In this document: positions 34,519-43,126 of the stretch, in pieces
How positions within the stretch are numbered: position 1 is the stretch's first letter
Layout: the number at the start of each line of letters is the position of its first letter
From: Streptomyces alboflavus
GTDB taxonomy: Bacteria > Actinomycetota > Actinomycetes > Streptomycetales > Streptomycetaceae
Assembly (NCBI RefSeq): GCF_000716675.1
Contig: NZ_JNXT01000007.1
Location: 121,041 to 185,040 of the forward strand
Direction: 5' to 3'
Length of the DNA stretch: 64,000 nt
Position numbers and translations under genes: made by a program
Notes under the pieces: model-generated
What the model saw: only the letters and a program-made list of their open reading frames with translations
What the model was told of the DNA's origin: nothing
The model's database searches: none

Positions 34519-36231
34519 GTGGCGGAACGGAGCACGGCTGCCGTCGACGTGGCAGACAACAGCGGCGACGAGCCGCTGACCGCGCAGGCGGGACAGTCCA
34601 CGGCCGACGGGGTGGCCCAGACCCGGGAGCGGGACACGGCGGACGACGGAACAGCCAACACGAACGAATCCACCAGCCCGCCCGGGGTGACAACTCCCCC
34701 GGAACTGCACAGCGGTCACAAACTCGCCAGACGCTATCGCCTCGAAGAGTGCGTCACCCGTCTGGACGGTTTCAGCAGTTGGCGTGCGGTCGACGAGAAA
34801 CTGCGCCGGGCCGTGGGTGTGCACCTGCTGCCCGCCGACCATCCCCGGGCCCGCTCGGTGCTCGCCGCGGCCCGTTCCGCGGCGCTGCTCGGTGACCCCC
34901 GCTTCGTGCAGGTCCTGGACGCGGTCGAGGAGAACGACCTCGTCTACGTCGTGCACGAGTGGCTGCCCGACGCCACGGAACTGACCGCGCTGCTCGCGGC
35001 AGGCCCCCTCGAGGCGCACGACGCCTACCAACTCGTCAGCCAGGTCACCCAGGCGATGGCCGCAGCGCACCGCGAGGGCCTCGCACATCTGCGGCTGACC
35101 CCGAGCGCCGTGCTGCGCACCTCCTCGGGCCAGTACCGCATCCGCGGCCTCGCCGTGAACGCCGCGCTGCGCGGCATCAGCACCGAGACCCCGCAGCGCG
35201 CGGACACCGAAGCCATCGGCGCCCTGCTGTACGCCGCGCTGACCCAGCGCTGGCCCTACGACAGCGACGCCTACGGCCTGTCCGGCCTGCCCAAGGGCGT
35301 CGGCCTGCTCCCGCCGGACCAGGTCCGCGCAGGGGTGCACCGCGGCCTGTCCGAGCTCGCCATGCGCGCCCTCGCCAACGACGGCGCGACGGCGTCCCGC
35401 CAGGAGCCCGCGTGCCCGACGCCGGACGACCTGGTGAAGGCCATCGCCGAGCTGCCCCGCATCCGGCCCCCGGAGCCGGCCTTCACGGCCCCTCCGGAGT
35501 ACCAGCGCACGACGTACCAGCAGGGCAACTACGGCCGGGGCGCCCCGCCTCCCGGCACCACGCAGGTCGTCCCGGCCCCGCCGCCCCCGCTGCAGAGCCG
35601 CACCGGCAAGGCCCTCAAGTGGGCCGTCTCCGCGCTGCTCATCGCCGCGCTTGGCCTGGGCAGTTGGCAGCTCGCGGACGCGCTGATGGACCAGAACAAG
35701 AACGGCGACTCCAACACGACGAAGACGACGGACGGCGACGACAAGAAGCAGCCGAAGCCGCCCAAGCCGATCGCGATCCAGAACGCACAGGAGTCACCGC
35801 TCGGCGGCAAGCTGCAGGACCCCGAGAACGTCTCGAAGACGTGGGACGGCGACACCTCCACGCTCTGGCGCACCAAGTCGTACGTCGACGGCCCGCGGCT
35901 GGCCCCGTACCGCGCGGGTGTCGCCATCGTCTACGACCTCGGCTCCGAGAAGAACGTCACGACTGCCTCGCTCGGCCTCAAGTACCCGGGCTCCGAAACG
36001 AAGGCGACGCTGTACGCGGCCGACTCCATGTCGCCGAGCGGACCGGTCAGCTCGATGAAGAAGATCGGTGACGGCACGACCGCGGGCACAACCCTGAAGA
36101 TCAAGGCCGACAAGCCGGTCAAGACGCAGTACGTGCTTGTCTGGATGACGGACGTGCCGAAGTCCGGCGCGGACGGCTACTACAGCGCGGGCTACAAGCA
36201 GGGCATCACGGACGTGAAGTTCAAGGGCTGA
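34519..36231 (+). CDS. Membrane-anchored pseudokinase next to murJ
   Basis: A 570-residue protein. After a disordered lead, residues 65-310 read as a Ser/Thr-kinase-like domain whose catalytic residues are lost: the VAVK lysine is His (VGVHLL), HRD is HLR (HLRLTPSAVL), and DFG is RGL (YRIRGLAVN). A helix spans about 368-388, and a 170-residue extracytoplasmic domain follows a Lys/Pro-rich stalk. In Mycobacterium MviN the same modules (flippase, pseudokinase, outer domain) are one polypeptide and the pseudokinase recruits FhaA; here they are split. Regulation of MurJ is therefore inferred. GTG 34519 has GGGAGG upstream. Confidence 0.85.
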   Translation: MAERSTAAVDVADNSGDEPLTAQAGQSTADGVAQTRERDTADDGTANTNESTSPPGVTTPPELHSGHKLARRYRLEECVTRLDGFSSWRAVDEKLRRAVGVHLLPADHPRARSVLAAARSAALLGDPRFVQVLDAVEENDLVYVVHEWLPDATELTALLAAGPLEAHDAYQLVSQVTQAMAAAHREGLAHLRLTPSAVLRTSSGQYRIRGLAVNAALRGISTETPQRADTEAIGALLYAALTQRWPYDSDAYGLSGLPKGVGLLPPDQVRAGVHRGLSELAMRALANDGATASRQEPACPTPDDLVKAIAELPRIRPPEPAFTAPPEYQRTTYQQGNYGRGAPPPGTTQVVPAPPPPLQSRTGKALKWAVSALLIAALGLGSWQLADALMDQNKNGDSNTTKTTDGDDKKQPKPPKPIAIQNAQESPLGGKLQDPENVSKTWDGDTSTLWRTKSYVDGPRLAPYRAGVAIVYDLGSEKNVTTASLGLKYPGSETKATLYAADSMSPSGPVSSMKKIGDGTTAGTTLKIKADKPVKTQYVLVWMTDVPKSGADGYYSAGYKQGITDVKFKG

Positions 36232-36273
36232 CCGGGCCGGCGCACGCTGAGGGGCGAGGGGAGGGGTTCCACG

Positions 36274-37032
36274 TTGGACAGCACCGAGCTCGGTGAGCTC
36301 ACCGACCAGGATCTCCTCGCGCGCCACGTCGACGGCGACAAGGACGCTTTCGGTGAGATCGTCCGCCGCCACCGCGACCGGCTGTGGGCCGTGGCCCTGC
36401 GCACCCTGGGCGACCGCGAGGAGGCCGCGGACGCCGTCCAGGACGCCCTCGTCTCCGCCTACCGCGCCGCGCACACCTTCCGCGGCCAGTCCGCCGTGAC
36501 GACCTGGCTGCACCGCATCACCGTGAACGCCTGCCTCGACCGGGCGCGCAAGGCGGCATCCCGGAAGACCTCTCCCGTCGACGACGCCGAGCGCCTGGAC
36601 CAGCTCCTCGAACCGCACGAGTCGGCCGCGGCGCCCGTAGAGCGCGGCGATCTGCACCGGGAGCTCCTGGAGGCACTCGGCACCCTGCCGCCCGATCAGC
36701 GTGCCTGCCTCGTGCTGGTGGACATGCAGGGCTATCCCGTGGCCGAGGCGGCCCGGGTGCTCGACGTCCCGACCGGCACGGTGAAGAGCCGCTGCGCGCG
36801 CGGCAGAGCCCGGCTGCTGCCTCTCCTCACGCATCTACGGACCGAAGCACCGTCCCGACGTGAGGACGACACGGGCGGCGGCAAGGACGCTCCCAGAAAG
36901 AACGCCCCGGGACGGAACCGGACCGAGGGGACAACCGTCCCACCGGCAGCGGAACCTCAGGAAGCGGGGCCTCCTTCGGAAGCGGGACCCGGTGACTCAG
37001 CGGCAGTGAAGGGCGGAGGTGGGCGAGCGTGA
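36274..37032 (+). CDS. sigM: ECF sigma factor SigM
   Basis: A 252-residue ECF sigma factor. Region 2 is at about 20-90 (DKDAFGEIVRRHRDRLW, DREEAADAVQDALVSAYRAAHTF, and the promoter-melting TTWLHRITVNACLDRARK). Region 4 is at about 130-180 (LGTLPPDQRACLVLVDMQGYPVAEAARVLDVPTGTVKSRCARGRARL). A 75-residue disordered tail is added. TTG 36274 follows GGAGGGG. Its stop overlaps the anti-sigma start by 4 nt, so the pair is translationally coupled. The symbol is by synteny and similarity to Streptomyces SigM. Confidence 0.9.
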   Translation: MDSTELGELTDQDLLARHVDGDKDAFGEIVRRHRDRLWAVALRTLGDREEAADAVQDALVSAYRAAHTFRGQSAVTTWLHRITVNACLDRARKAASRKTSPVDDAERLDQLLEPHESAAAPVERGDLHRELLEALGTLPPDQRACLVLVDMQGYPVAEAARVLDVPTGTVKSRCARGRARLLPLLTHLRTEAPSRREDDTGGGKDAPRKNAPGRNRTEGTTVPPAAEPQEAGPPSEAGPGDSAAVKGGGGRA

Positions 37033-38069
37033 CCACGACGACAGACTCAGCTGGGCACCCGGACGTCGCCGAGATCTCCGACCTCACCGAAGGCCTGCTC
37101 TCCCCGTCGCGCACCTTGGACGTGCGTCAGCACCTGGACGACTGTCCGCTCTGCGCCGACGTCTACGCGTCCCTCGAAGAGATCCGCGGCATGCTCGGCT
37201 CGCTTCCCGGGCCACCCCGCATGCCCACCGACGTCGCAGAGCGCATCGACGCGGCCCTGGCGGCGGAGGCACTGCTCGACGCGACGGCCGCGGCGACTGT
37301 CGCCGAAGTCGAGGGGGCGGGTCTCGACGGCTCCGACCACGAGAGCGATGCCGCCACCGCCGCCGGTCGTGAAACCGCCGCCGAACCCGTCGCGCATGTT
37401 TCACGTGAAACATCGCTCCCGGACACACCCAAGCCGACCGCCGGATCCGGCACCGGCGCCCTGCCGACTTCGACCTCGATCAGTTCCTCAGCCCATGGCC
37501 CCGGCGGACACCCGCGTGCGGCCACCGGCCCGGGTCGCGGCGGACGCCTGCGGGGCCGCCGACGCCGTACGACGATGCTCGGAGCCGTCTTCACCGCTGC
37601 CGCCCTCGGCCTGGGGGCCCTGCTGATCCAGCCGTGGAGCGATGACTCGACGGAGTCGCCCACCGCCTCCTCGACGGGCAAGGACACCTTCTCGAAGAGC
37701 AAGCTCGAAGCTCAGGTCTCCGACCTCCTCTCCGAGGAGCAGAAGATCTCAGGCACGGACACGGGGGGCAAGAAGCCCTCCTTCGACACCCGGTCCAGCC
37801 CCGATGGAACCCCGCAGAAGGGCTCCACAATGCGCGAGGAATACGTCGAGGTGCCCGCCTGCATCGAGAAGGGCCTCGGCGGACGTACGCCGCTGGCCGC
37901 CAGCAAGGGCACGTACGAGGGAACGAACGCCTACCTCGTCGTCGTGCCGCACGACACCGACGGAGCGAAGGTCTCCGCCTTCGTCGTGGACGCCGCCTGC
38001 GTGAGCGCGTCCGCGTCGGCCGACGCCACGGGCAAGGTCCTGCTCACGGAGTCCTACGCCCGCCCCTGA
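37029..38069 (+). CDS. SigM anti-sigma factor, zinc-finger (ZAS) type
   Basis: A 346-residue membrane protein. The N-terminal anti-sigma domain has HLDDCPLCADVY (His, Cys and Cys as in HxxxCxxC zinc anti-sigma factors). A disordered linker, one helix (about 178-197, after GRRRRTTM) and an extracytoplasmic domain with two Cys (PACIEK and AACVSA) follow. It should hold SigM inactive at the membrane until a redox or envelope signal. GTG 37029 overlaps the sigM stop. A parS site lies inside the gene, encoding HVSRET. Confidence 0.85.
   Translation: MTTTTDSAGHPDVAEISDLTEGLLSPSRTLDVRQHLDDCPLCADVYASLEEIRGMLGSLPGPPRMPTDVAERIDAALAAEALLDATAAATVAEVEGAGLDGSDHESDAATAAGRETAAEPVAHVSRETSLPDTPKPTAGSGTGALPTSTSISSSAHGPGGHPRAATGPGRGGRLRGRRRRTTMLGAVFTAAALGLGALLIQPWSDDSTESPTASSTGKDTFSKSKLEAQVSDLLSEEQKISGTDTGGKKPSFDTRSSPDGTPQKGSTMREEYVEVPACIEKGLGGRTPLAASKGTYEGTNAYLVVVPHDTDGAKVSAFVVDAACVSASASADATGKVLLTESYARP
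37398..37411. other. parS: parS site inside the anti-sigma gene
   Basis: Perfect GTTTCACGTGAAAC in the region encoding the disordered linker, where the constraint on protein sequence is low. Confidence 0.95.
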
Positions 38070-38167
38070 GGCCGTACACGCCCCCTCCTGACCCACTTGC
38101 CGGCCGCGGCGCCGGGCTCCCTTGCCGTGCCTCGGCACGCGCTCCTTCCGTGTGCTCGGACACGTGG

Positions 38168-38193
38168 GGAATGCTCGCCCCGTAGGATCCGTT
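38168..38193 (+). promoter_or_regulatory. SigR-type promoter of trxBA
   Basis: GGAAT (38168-38172), 18 bp, then GTT (38191-38193). This is the consensus of the thiol-stress sigma factor SigR, known to drive trxBA in S. coelicolor. It lies 71 bp upstream of the trxB start. Confidence 0.75.
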
Positions 38194-38263
38194 GGGTGGG
38201 GTGAGAGTCCTGAGACAGGCCCCCGGCAGTACGCAGTAGTCCCCAGAGACGAGGAATCAAGCC

Positions 38264-39226
38264 GTGACCGACGTCCGTAACGTGATCATCATCGGCTCCG
38301 GGCCCGCCGGCTACACGGCGGCGCTCTACACCGCGCGCGCCTCTCTGAAGCCCCTGGTGTTCGAAGGTGCCGTCACCGCGGGCGGTGCGCTGATGAACAC
38401 CACCGATGTGGAGAACTTCCCGGGCTTCCGGGACGGCATCATGGGCCCCGACCTCATGGACAACATGCGGGCCCAGGCCGAGCGCTTCGGTGCCGAGCTC
38501 GTCCCTGACGACGTGGTCGCCGTCGACCTGTCGGGTGAGATCAAGACGGTCACGGACACCGCGGGCACGGTCCACCGCGCGAAGAGCGTCATCGTCACGA
38601 CCGGCTCACAGCACCGCAAGCTGGGCCTGCCCCGGGAGGATGCCCTCTCCGGACGTGGTGTCTCCTGGTGCGCGACCTGCGACGGGTTCTTCTTCAAGGA
38701 CCAGGACATCGCGGTGATCGGCGGCGGCGACACGGCGATGGAGGAGGCCACCTTCCTCTCCCGGTTCGCCAAGTCCGTCACCGTGGTCCACCGCCGCGAC
38801 ACCCTCCGTGCCTCCAAGGCCATGCAGGAGCGCGCCTTCGCCGACCCGAAGATCAAGTTCATCTGGGACAGCGAGATCGCCGAGATCCACGGCGACCAGA
38901 AGCTCTCCGGCCTCACCCTGCGCAACCTCAAGACGGGCGAGACCTCGGAGCTGCCGGTGACCGGCCTGTTCATCGCGATCGGCCACGACCCGCGCACCGA
39001 GCTCTTCAAGGGCCAGCTGGACCTGGACGACGAGGGCTACCTGAAGGTCGACGCGCCGTCGACCCGGACGAACCTCTCCGGCGTCTTCGGTGCCGGTGAC
39101 GTCGTCGACCACACGTACCGCCAGGCGATCACGGCAGCGGGCACCGGCTGCTCCGCTGCTCTCGACGCCGAGCGCTTCCTCGCCGCCGCTGTGGACAGCG
39201 AGAACGCTGCCGCCGCGACTGTCTGA
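38264..39226 (+). CDS. trxB: Thioredoxin reductase
   Basis: The 320-residue NADPH-dependent flavoenzyme that keeps thioredoxin reduced. The FAD-binding start is [20 protein letters not shown], the redox pair is in [10 protein letters not shown] (Cys-Ala-Thr-Cys, about 136-139), and the NADPH loop is [15 protein letters not shown]. The C-terminal FAD motif is [26 protein letters not shown] 38264 follows GAGGAA. trxA starts 49 bp after its stop; the SigR promoter precedes it. Confidence 0.96.
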   Translation: MTDVRNVIIIGSGPAGYTAALYTARASLKPLVFEGAVTAGGALMNTTDVENFPGFRDGIMGPDLMDNMRAQAERFGAELVPDDVVAVDLSGEIKTVTDTAGTVHRAKSVIVTTGSQHRKLGLPREDALSGRGVSWCATCDGFFFKDQDIAVIGGGDTAMEEATFLSRFAKSVTVVHRRDTLRASKAMQERAFADPKIKFIWDSEIAEIHGDQKLSGLTLRNLKTGETSELPVTGLFIAIGHDPRTELFKGQLDLDDEGYLKVDAPSTRTNLSGVFGAGDVVDHTYRQAITAAGTGCSAALDAERFLAAAVDSENAAAATV

Positions 39227-39275
39227 CCCAACTCACCCCGCCTGCCCCACCGCAGCACCAAGTTAGGAGCCCCCC

Positions 39276-39608
39276 GTGGCCGGAACCCTGAAGCATGTCA
39301 CTGACGCCTCCTTCGAGGAGGACGTGCTCAAGAGCAGCAAGCCCGTACTGGTCGACTTCTGGGCCGAGTGGTGCGGCCCGTGCCGCCAGATCGCGCCGTC
39401 CCTCGAGGCGATTGCCGCCGAGCACGGCGACAAGATCGAGATCGTCAAGCTCAACATCGACCAGAACCCCGCGACGGCCGCCAAGTACGGCGTCATGTCG
39501 ATCCCGACCCTGAACGTCTACCAGGGTGGCGAGGTCGCCAAGACCATCGTCGGTGCCAAGCCGAAGGCCGCCCTCGTGCGCGACCTCGAAGACTTCATCG
39601 CCGAGTAG
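39276..39608 (+). CDS. trxA: Thioredoxin
   Basis: The 110-residue thiol-disulfide reductant of the cytosol, with active site WAEWCGPCRQIAP (Cys33, Cys36 region) and the cis-proline loop VMSIPTLNVYQGGE. GTG 39276 follows AGGAG. It is the second gene of trxBA, ending in a parS site and a strong terminator. Confidence 0.96.
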   Translation: MAGTLKHVTDASFEEDVLKSSKPVLVDFWAEWCGPCRQIAPSLEAIAAEHGDKIEIVKLNIDQNPATAAKYGVMSIPTLNVYQGGEVAKTIVGAKPKAALVRDLEDFIAE

Positions 39609-39638
39609 TCGACGCCTACCGCGATGGCGGCAGGCGAT

Positions 39639-39652
39639 GTTTCACGTGAAAC
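39639..39652. other. parS: parS site
   Basis: Perfect GTTTCACGTGAAAC, 30 bp after trxA; its last three bases overlap the terminator palindrome. Confidence 0.95.
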
Positions 39653-39691
39653 ACGAATGGGCCAACCCCGCGGGGTTGGCCCATTCGTGTT
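39650..39691. terminator. Bidirectional terminator of trxBA and the facing acetyltransferase
   Basis: Perfect 21+21 bp inverted repeat without a loop gap, between convergent genes. Confidence 0.88.
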
Positions 39692-39692
39692 G

Positions 39693-40310
39693 CTACAGCG
39701 GCCGCAGCACCGGCTCCTTCTGGACCGCTCCGAGGAGGCGGTCGATGGCCAGCTCGACGTCTTCCTTCCACGACAGCGTCGTCCGCAGCTCAAGACGCAG
39801 CCGGGGATAGGAGGGGTGCGGGCGGACCGTCTTGAAGCCCACCGCCAGCAGATGGTCCGCAGGGAGCACACAGGCCGGCTTCTCCCAGCGTGCGTCACCG
39901 AATGCCTCGATGGCCTTGAACCCCCGGCGCAGCAGATCCTTCGCGACGGTCTGCACGATCACACGACCGAGCCCCTGCCCCTGATAGCCCGGCATGATCC
40001 AGGCGGTCATCAGTTGCACGGCGTCCGGCGAGACAGGGCTCGTGGGGAAGGCCGTGGAGCGCGGCACATACGCGGGCGGTGCGTAGAGCACGAAGCCCAC
40101 GGGCACGTCGTCGACGTAGACCACTCGGCCGCAGGACCCCCACTCCAGCAGGACGGCGGAGATCCACGCCTCCTTCTCCAGCTCCGGCGTACCGGCCTTT
40201 ACCGCGGCCTGGCCGCTGACCGGGTCCAGCTCCCAGAAGACACACGTGCGACAACGCTTGGGAAGGTCCGGAAGGTTGTCCAGCGTGAGCGGTACGAGCC
40301 GTCGCCCCAT
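39693..40310 (-). CDS. GNAT-family N-acetyltransferase
   Basis: A 205-residue protein with the acetyl-CoA signature AWIMPGYQGQGLGRVIVQTV (103-122) and an N-terminal stretch with Cys-rich RCRTCVFWELDP. This class is commonly found downstream of parB in streptomycetes; the substrate is unknown. GAGGAA precedes ATG 40310. An 85-codon frame overlaps its start. Confidence 0.85.
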   Translation of the reverse strand: MGRRLVPLTLDNLPDLPKRCRTCVFWELDPVSGQAAVKAGTPELEKEAWISAVLLEWGSCGRVVYVDDVPVGFVLYAPPAYVPRSTAFPTSPVSPDAVQLMTAWIMPGYQGQGLGRVIVQTVAKDLLRRGFKAIEAFGDARWEKPACVLPADHLLAVGFKTVRPHPSYPRLRLELRTTLSWKEDVELAIDRLLGAVQKEPVLRPL

Positions 40311-40456
40311 GAAGGCGGTTCCTCACTTCCTTCGCTCGCGGCGCCACGAGCGGCTGTCAGTGCGCTCCGTTCCCGGAGCAGGCTGCCGACGAAACCACCG
40401 ACCGCTCCGAGCCCGAGCCCGGCGGTCATCAGTCCTGTGCGGCTCACCGATCGCAT
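40199..40456 (-). CDS. Possible 85-residue small protein overlapping the acetyltransferase start
   Basis: ATG 40456 is preceded by GGGGAGG at 7-8 nt, a very good Shine-Dalgarno. The first 30 residues form a Gly/Leu-rich hydrophobic segment (MTAGLGLGAVGGFVGSLL) after a basic start, like a small membrane protein. The frame overlaps the acetyltransferase by 112 bp in another phase, so its C-terminal half may be only a by-product. It could instead serve as a coupled leader peptide. Confidence 0.4.
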   Translation of the reverse strand: MRSVSRTGLMTAGLGLGAVGGFVGSLLRERSALTAARGAASEGSEEPPSWGDGSYRSRWTTFRTFPSVVARVSSGSWTRSAARPR

Positions 40457-40554
40457 GGCCCCTGCCTCCCCTAAGAGGTGCCGTCAGGTGGATGCGCCGT
40501 ACCCGATCGCATCGTATCCACGATGCGATTGCGCCGAAACCGTAAGAAAGGAAA

Positions 40555-40595
40555 GAGCAGGCCGTGTTCCGGCACACACCGGACACGACCTGCTC
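40555..40595 (-). terminator. Terminator of the parAB operon
   Basis: Inverted repeat of about 17 bp per arm with one mismatch and one bulge (left 40555-40572, right 40579-40595), 42 bp after the parB stop. Confidence 0.75.
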
Positions 40596-40636
40596 CCACA
40601 GGGTTCAGGGCACTTCGCCCTACGGCCTCGAGTGCC

Positions 40637-41755
40637 TCAGTCCCGCTCGTCCTCCGAGGCCTTCTCGGCCTCAGCCTCGGCCTCGGCGAGCCCGTTCCTC
40701 AGCACCGGGCCCTCCTCCGGGGCCAGCGTGGCGAGGATGCGCTCCAGGTCCTCCAGAGAGGCGAAGTCGACGACGATCTTGCCCTTCTTCTGACCCAGGT
40801 CGACGCGCACCCGGGTGTCGAACCGGTCGGAGAGGCGCGTGGCCAGACCGGTCAGGGCGGGGGAGACGATCGTGCCGGCGCGGGGCCCCTTCGCCTTCGG
40901 CTTGCTCTGCGGCCGCGACCCCATCAGGGTCACGATCTCCTCCACGGCACGCACCGAGAGCCCCTCGGCCACAATGCGGTGGGCAAGCCTGTCCTGCTCC
41001 TCCGGATCCTCCACGGCAAGGAGTGCCCGGGCGTGGCCCGCGGAGAGAACACCGGCGGCGACCCGGCGCTGCACCGTCGCCGACAGCTTGAGGAGCCGCA
41101 GCGTGTTGGAGACCTGCGGACGCGAACGCCCGATGCGGTCGGCCAACTGGTCGTGCGTGCAGTTGAAGTCCTTGAGCAGCTGGTCGTAGGCCGCGGCCTC
41201 TTCCAGCGGGTTCAGCTGGGCGCGGTGCAGGTTCTCCAGGAGTGCGTCCAGGAGGAGCTTGTCGTCCTCCGTCGCCCGGACGATCGCAGGGATGCGCTCC
41301 AGACCCGCCTCACGACAGGCCCGCCAGCGCCGCTCGCCCATGATGAGCTCATAGCGCGCGGGCCCCAACTGCCGTACGACGACGGGCTGGAGGAGGCCGA
41401 CCTCCTTGATGGAGGTCACCAGCTCGGCGAGGGCGTCCTCGTCGAACACCTCACGCGGCTGCCGCGGGTTGGGCTTGATGGAGTCGAGGGGAAGCTCCGC
41501 GAAGTGCGCTCCAGCCGGGCGCAGCGGCTCCTCGGCCACAGTTCCGTTCATGGGCTCGTCCGTTTCCTGGGAAACGGGGTGCTGGGGAAGCGAGGCCACC
41601 TTCGCGGCCGCCACACCTCGCTCAGCGGTGAGCACCGGCACGGCCGAGGGCGAGGTGGAACCCCCACCCGCGGCCGGGGCCGCCGACTTCTCCGTAGGAG
41701 CCGCAGGGATCAGAGCGCCGAGGCCACGGCCCAGCCCTCTCCGTCGCTCGCTCAC
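40637..41755 (-). CDS. parB: Chromosome partitioning protein ParB
   Basis: A 372-residue CTP-dependent clamp that loads at parS and spreads around oriC. The start [13 protein letters not shown] is the ParA-contacting tip. [24 protein letters not shown] and [13 protein letters not shown] are the CTP-binding motifs, and [20 protein letters not shown] leads into the helix-turn-helix [25 protein letters not shown] coiled dimerisation domain ends the protein. GTG 41755 follows GGAGGGG and overlaps the parA stop by 4 nt. Its sites are the parS repeats listed in this window. Confidence 0.96.
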   Translation of the reverse strand: MSERRRGLGRGLGALIPAAPTEKSAAPAAGGGSTSPSAVPVLTAERGVAAAKVASLPQHPVSQETDEPMNGTVAEEPLRPAGAHFAELPLDSIKPNPRQPREVFDEDALAELVTSIKEVGLLQPVVVRQLGPARYELIMGERRWRACREAGLERIPAIVRATEDDKLLLDALLENLHRAQLNPLEEAAAYDQLLKDFNCTHDQLADRIGRSRPQVSNTLRLLKLSATVQRRVAAGVLSAGHARALLAVEDPEEQDRLAHRIVAEGLSVRAVEEIVTLMGSRPQSKPKAKGPRAGTIVSPALTGLATRLSDRFDTRVRVDLGQKKGKIVVDFASLEDLERILATLAPEEGPVLRNGLAEAEAEAEKASEDERD

Positions 41756-42828
41756 TGCATCCCCTCCGTCATGTTCTGCTGTTCGTTCTGGTTGCCCGCG
41801 TGGGCATGCTGCACGTCGTAGCGCACGCCGACTCCGCGCAGGGCGATCTCGCGTGCCGCCTCGAAGTACGACAGGGCACCGCTGGAGCCCGGATCATAGG
41901 TCAGCACGGTCTGGCCGTAGCTGGGTGCCTCGGAGATACGCACGGAGCGCGGGATGCTCGTGCGCAGCACCTCGTCACCGAAGTGATTGCGCACCTCGTC
42001 CGCCACCTGCGACGCCAGTCGGGTCCGCCCGTCGTACATGGTGAGCAGGATGGTCGACACATGAAGGAGCGGGTTGAGGTGGCCGCGCACCAGGTCGACG
42101 TTGCGCAGGAGCTGGCCCAGACCCTCCAGTGCGTAGTACTCGCACTGGATCGGGATGAGAACCTCCGCGCCGGCCACCAGAGCGTTGACCGTCAACAGCC
42201 CCAGTGACGGCGGGCAGTCGATGAGGATGTAGTCCAACGGCTGCTCGTAGGCCTGGATCGCCCGCTGCAGTCGGCTTTCCCGTGCCACCAGGGACACCAG
42301 CTCGATCTCCGCACCCGCGAGATCGATGGTCGCCGGGGCGCAGAAGAGACCCTCGACGTCGGGGACGGGCTGGACGATTTCGGAGAGAGGCTTGCTCTCG
42401 ACCAACACGTCGTAGATGGAGGGGACTTCGGCGTGGTGGTCGACACCGAGAGCCGTGGACGCGTTGCCCTGCGGATCGAGGTCGATCACCAGAACGCGCG
42501 CGCCGTGCAGCGCGAGCGAAGCGGCAAGGTTGACGGTTGTCGTCGTCTTGCCTACCCCGCCCTTCTGGTTGGCGACCACCATGACTCGGGTCTGATCCGG
42601 TCGCGGCAGGCCCTCACCTGCACGGCCCAGGGCTTCCACCGCCAGCTGGGCGGCACGACCAATGGGGGTGTCGTCCATCGGGCTCGGTGTTTCACGTGAA
42701 ACATCCTCCCCCGCCGACTCGGTACGGGGACCGGGGACCGGATCGGTCATCGGTCCCGCGATGTTGGCGTCGGACCGCAAGGATTCACTCTCCTCGACTT
42801 CAGGCTCGCAATGAACAGAGCCTCCCAT
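41752..42828 (-). CDS. parA: Chromosome partitioning ATPase ParA
   Basis: A 358-residue Walker-type ATPase that moves and positions ParB-parS complexes. The deviant Walker A is [18 protein letters not shown], Walker A' is [13 protein letters not shown], and Walker B is [15 protein letters not shown] variable Glu/Ser/Pro-rich tail of about 95 residues precedes the fold. The start is uncertain. ATG 42828 is chosen because two DnaA boxes and a parS lie just upstream, in what would otherwise be coding sequence. GTG 42999 (415 residues, inside parS) and ATG 42750 are in frame; none has a good Shine-Dalgarno. A parS site lies within the gene. Confidence 0.93.
   Translation of the reverse strand: MGGSVHCEPEVEESESLRSDANIAGPMTDPVPGPRTESAGEDVSRETPSPMDDTPIGRAAQLAVEALGRAGEGLPRPDQTRVMVVANQKGGVGKTTTTVNLAASLALHGARVLVIDLDPQGNASTALGVDHHAEVPSIYDVLVESKPLSEIVQPVPDVEGLFCAPATIDLAGAEIELVSLVARESRLQRAIQAYEQPLDYILIDCPPSLGLLTVNALVAGAEVLIPIQCEYYALEGLGQLLRNVDLVRGHLNPLLHVSTILLTMYDGRTRLASQVADEVRNHFGDEVLRTSIPRSVRISEAPSYGQTVLTYDPGSSGALSYFEAAREIALRGVGVRYDVQHAHAGNQNEQQNMTEGMQ
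42689..42702. other. parS: parS site inside parA
   Basis: Perfect GTTTCACGTGAAAC in the coding region of the ParA N-terminal tail, where it reads VSRET. Confidence 0.95.
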
Positions 42829-42864
42829 GCTTTCGGGGTCGTGAACCAGCGAGGCCCGGTCTTC

Positions 42865-42891
42865 TGTGGACGAATCCCCCTCTGTGGACAA
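42865..42891. promoter_or_regulatory. Pair of DnaA boxes upstream of parA
   Basis: TGTGGACGA (42865-42873) and the perfect reverse box TGTGGACAA (42883-42891) are 18 bp apart, 37 bp upstream of ATG 42828. DnaA control of parAB is inferred. Confidence 0.6.
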
Positions 42892-42983
42892 CTCCGTGCC
42901 CTTGTCGAGGGAACCAAGCGGCCGACGTTCGCGGGGTTCCGCAGCGCGGCCGCGGCTGATGATGCCATGCAGCAGTGAGCGAC

Positions 42984-42997
42984 GTTTCACGTGAAAC
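42984..42997. other. parS: parS site upstream of parA
   Basis: Perfect GTTTCACGTGAAAC, 156 bp upstream of ATG 42828. If translation began at GTG 42999 it would be coding; otherwise it lies in the promoter/leader and could allow ParB autoregulation. Confidence 0.95.
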
Positions 42998-43010
42998 ACG
43001 ATGCACGGCG

Positions 43011-43040
43011 ACCGGGGTGCCGCTGGCGCGACACCCCGGT
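43011..43040 (-). terminator. Hairpin between rsmG and parA
   Basis: Perfect 9-bp arms (43011-43019 and 43032-43040) with a 12-nt loop, 86 bp after the rsmG stop. Confidence 0.55.
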
Positions 43041-43126
43041 ATGCGTACGTTTGACAGCTTTTGTGGAGTACGGCTCGTCGTCAGGACGGATCAGCGACGA
43101 CCTCACGGAGCCGACCTCGTCACCCC

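Noticed and set aside
31308..34673. 1121-codon open frame on the minus strand
   Set aside because: It lies opposite the MurJ gene, whose motifs and ribosome site are clear; long antisense frames are normal in GC-rich coding DNA.
42687..43006. Several short frames beginning MFHVK or MKH at parS sites
   Set aside because: The parS sequence itself reads as FHVK or HVKH in some frames and offers GTG/ATG starts, producing spurious small ORFs at most parS sites.
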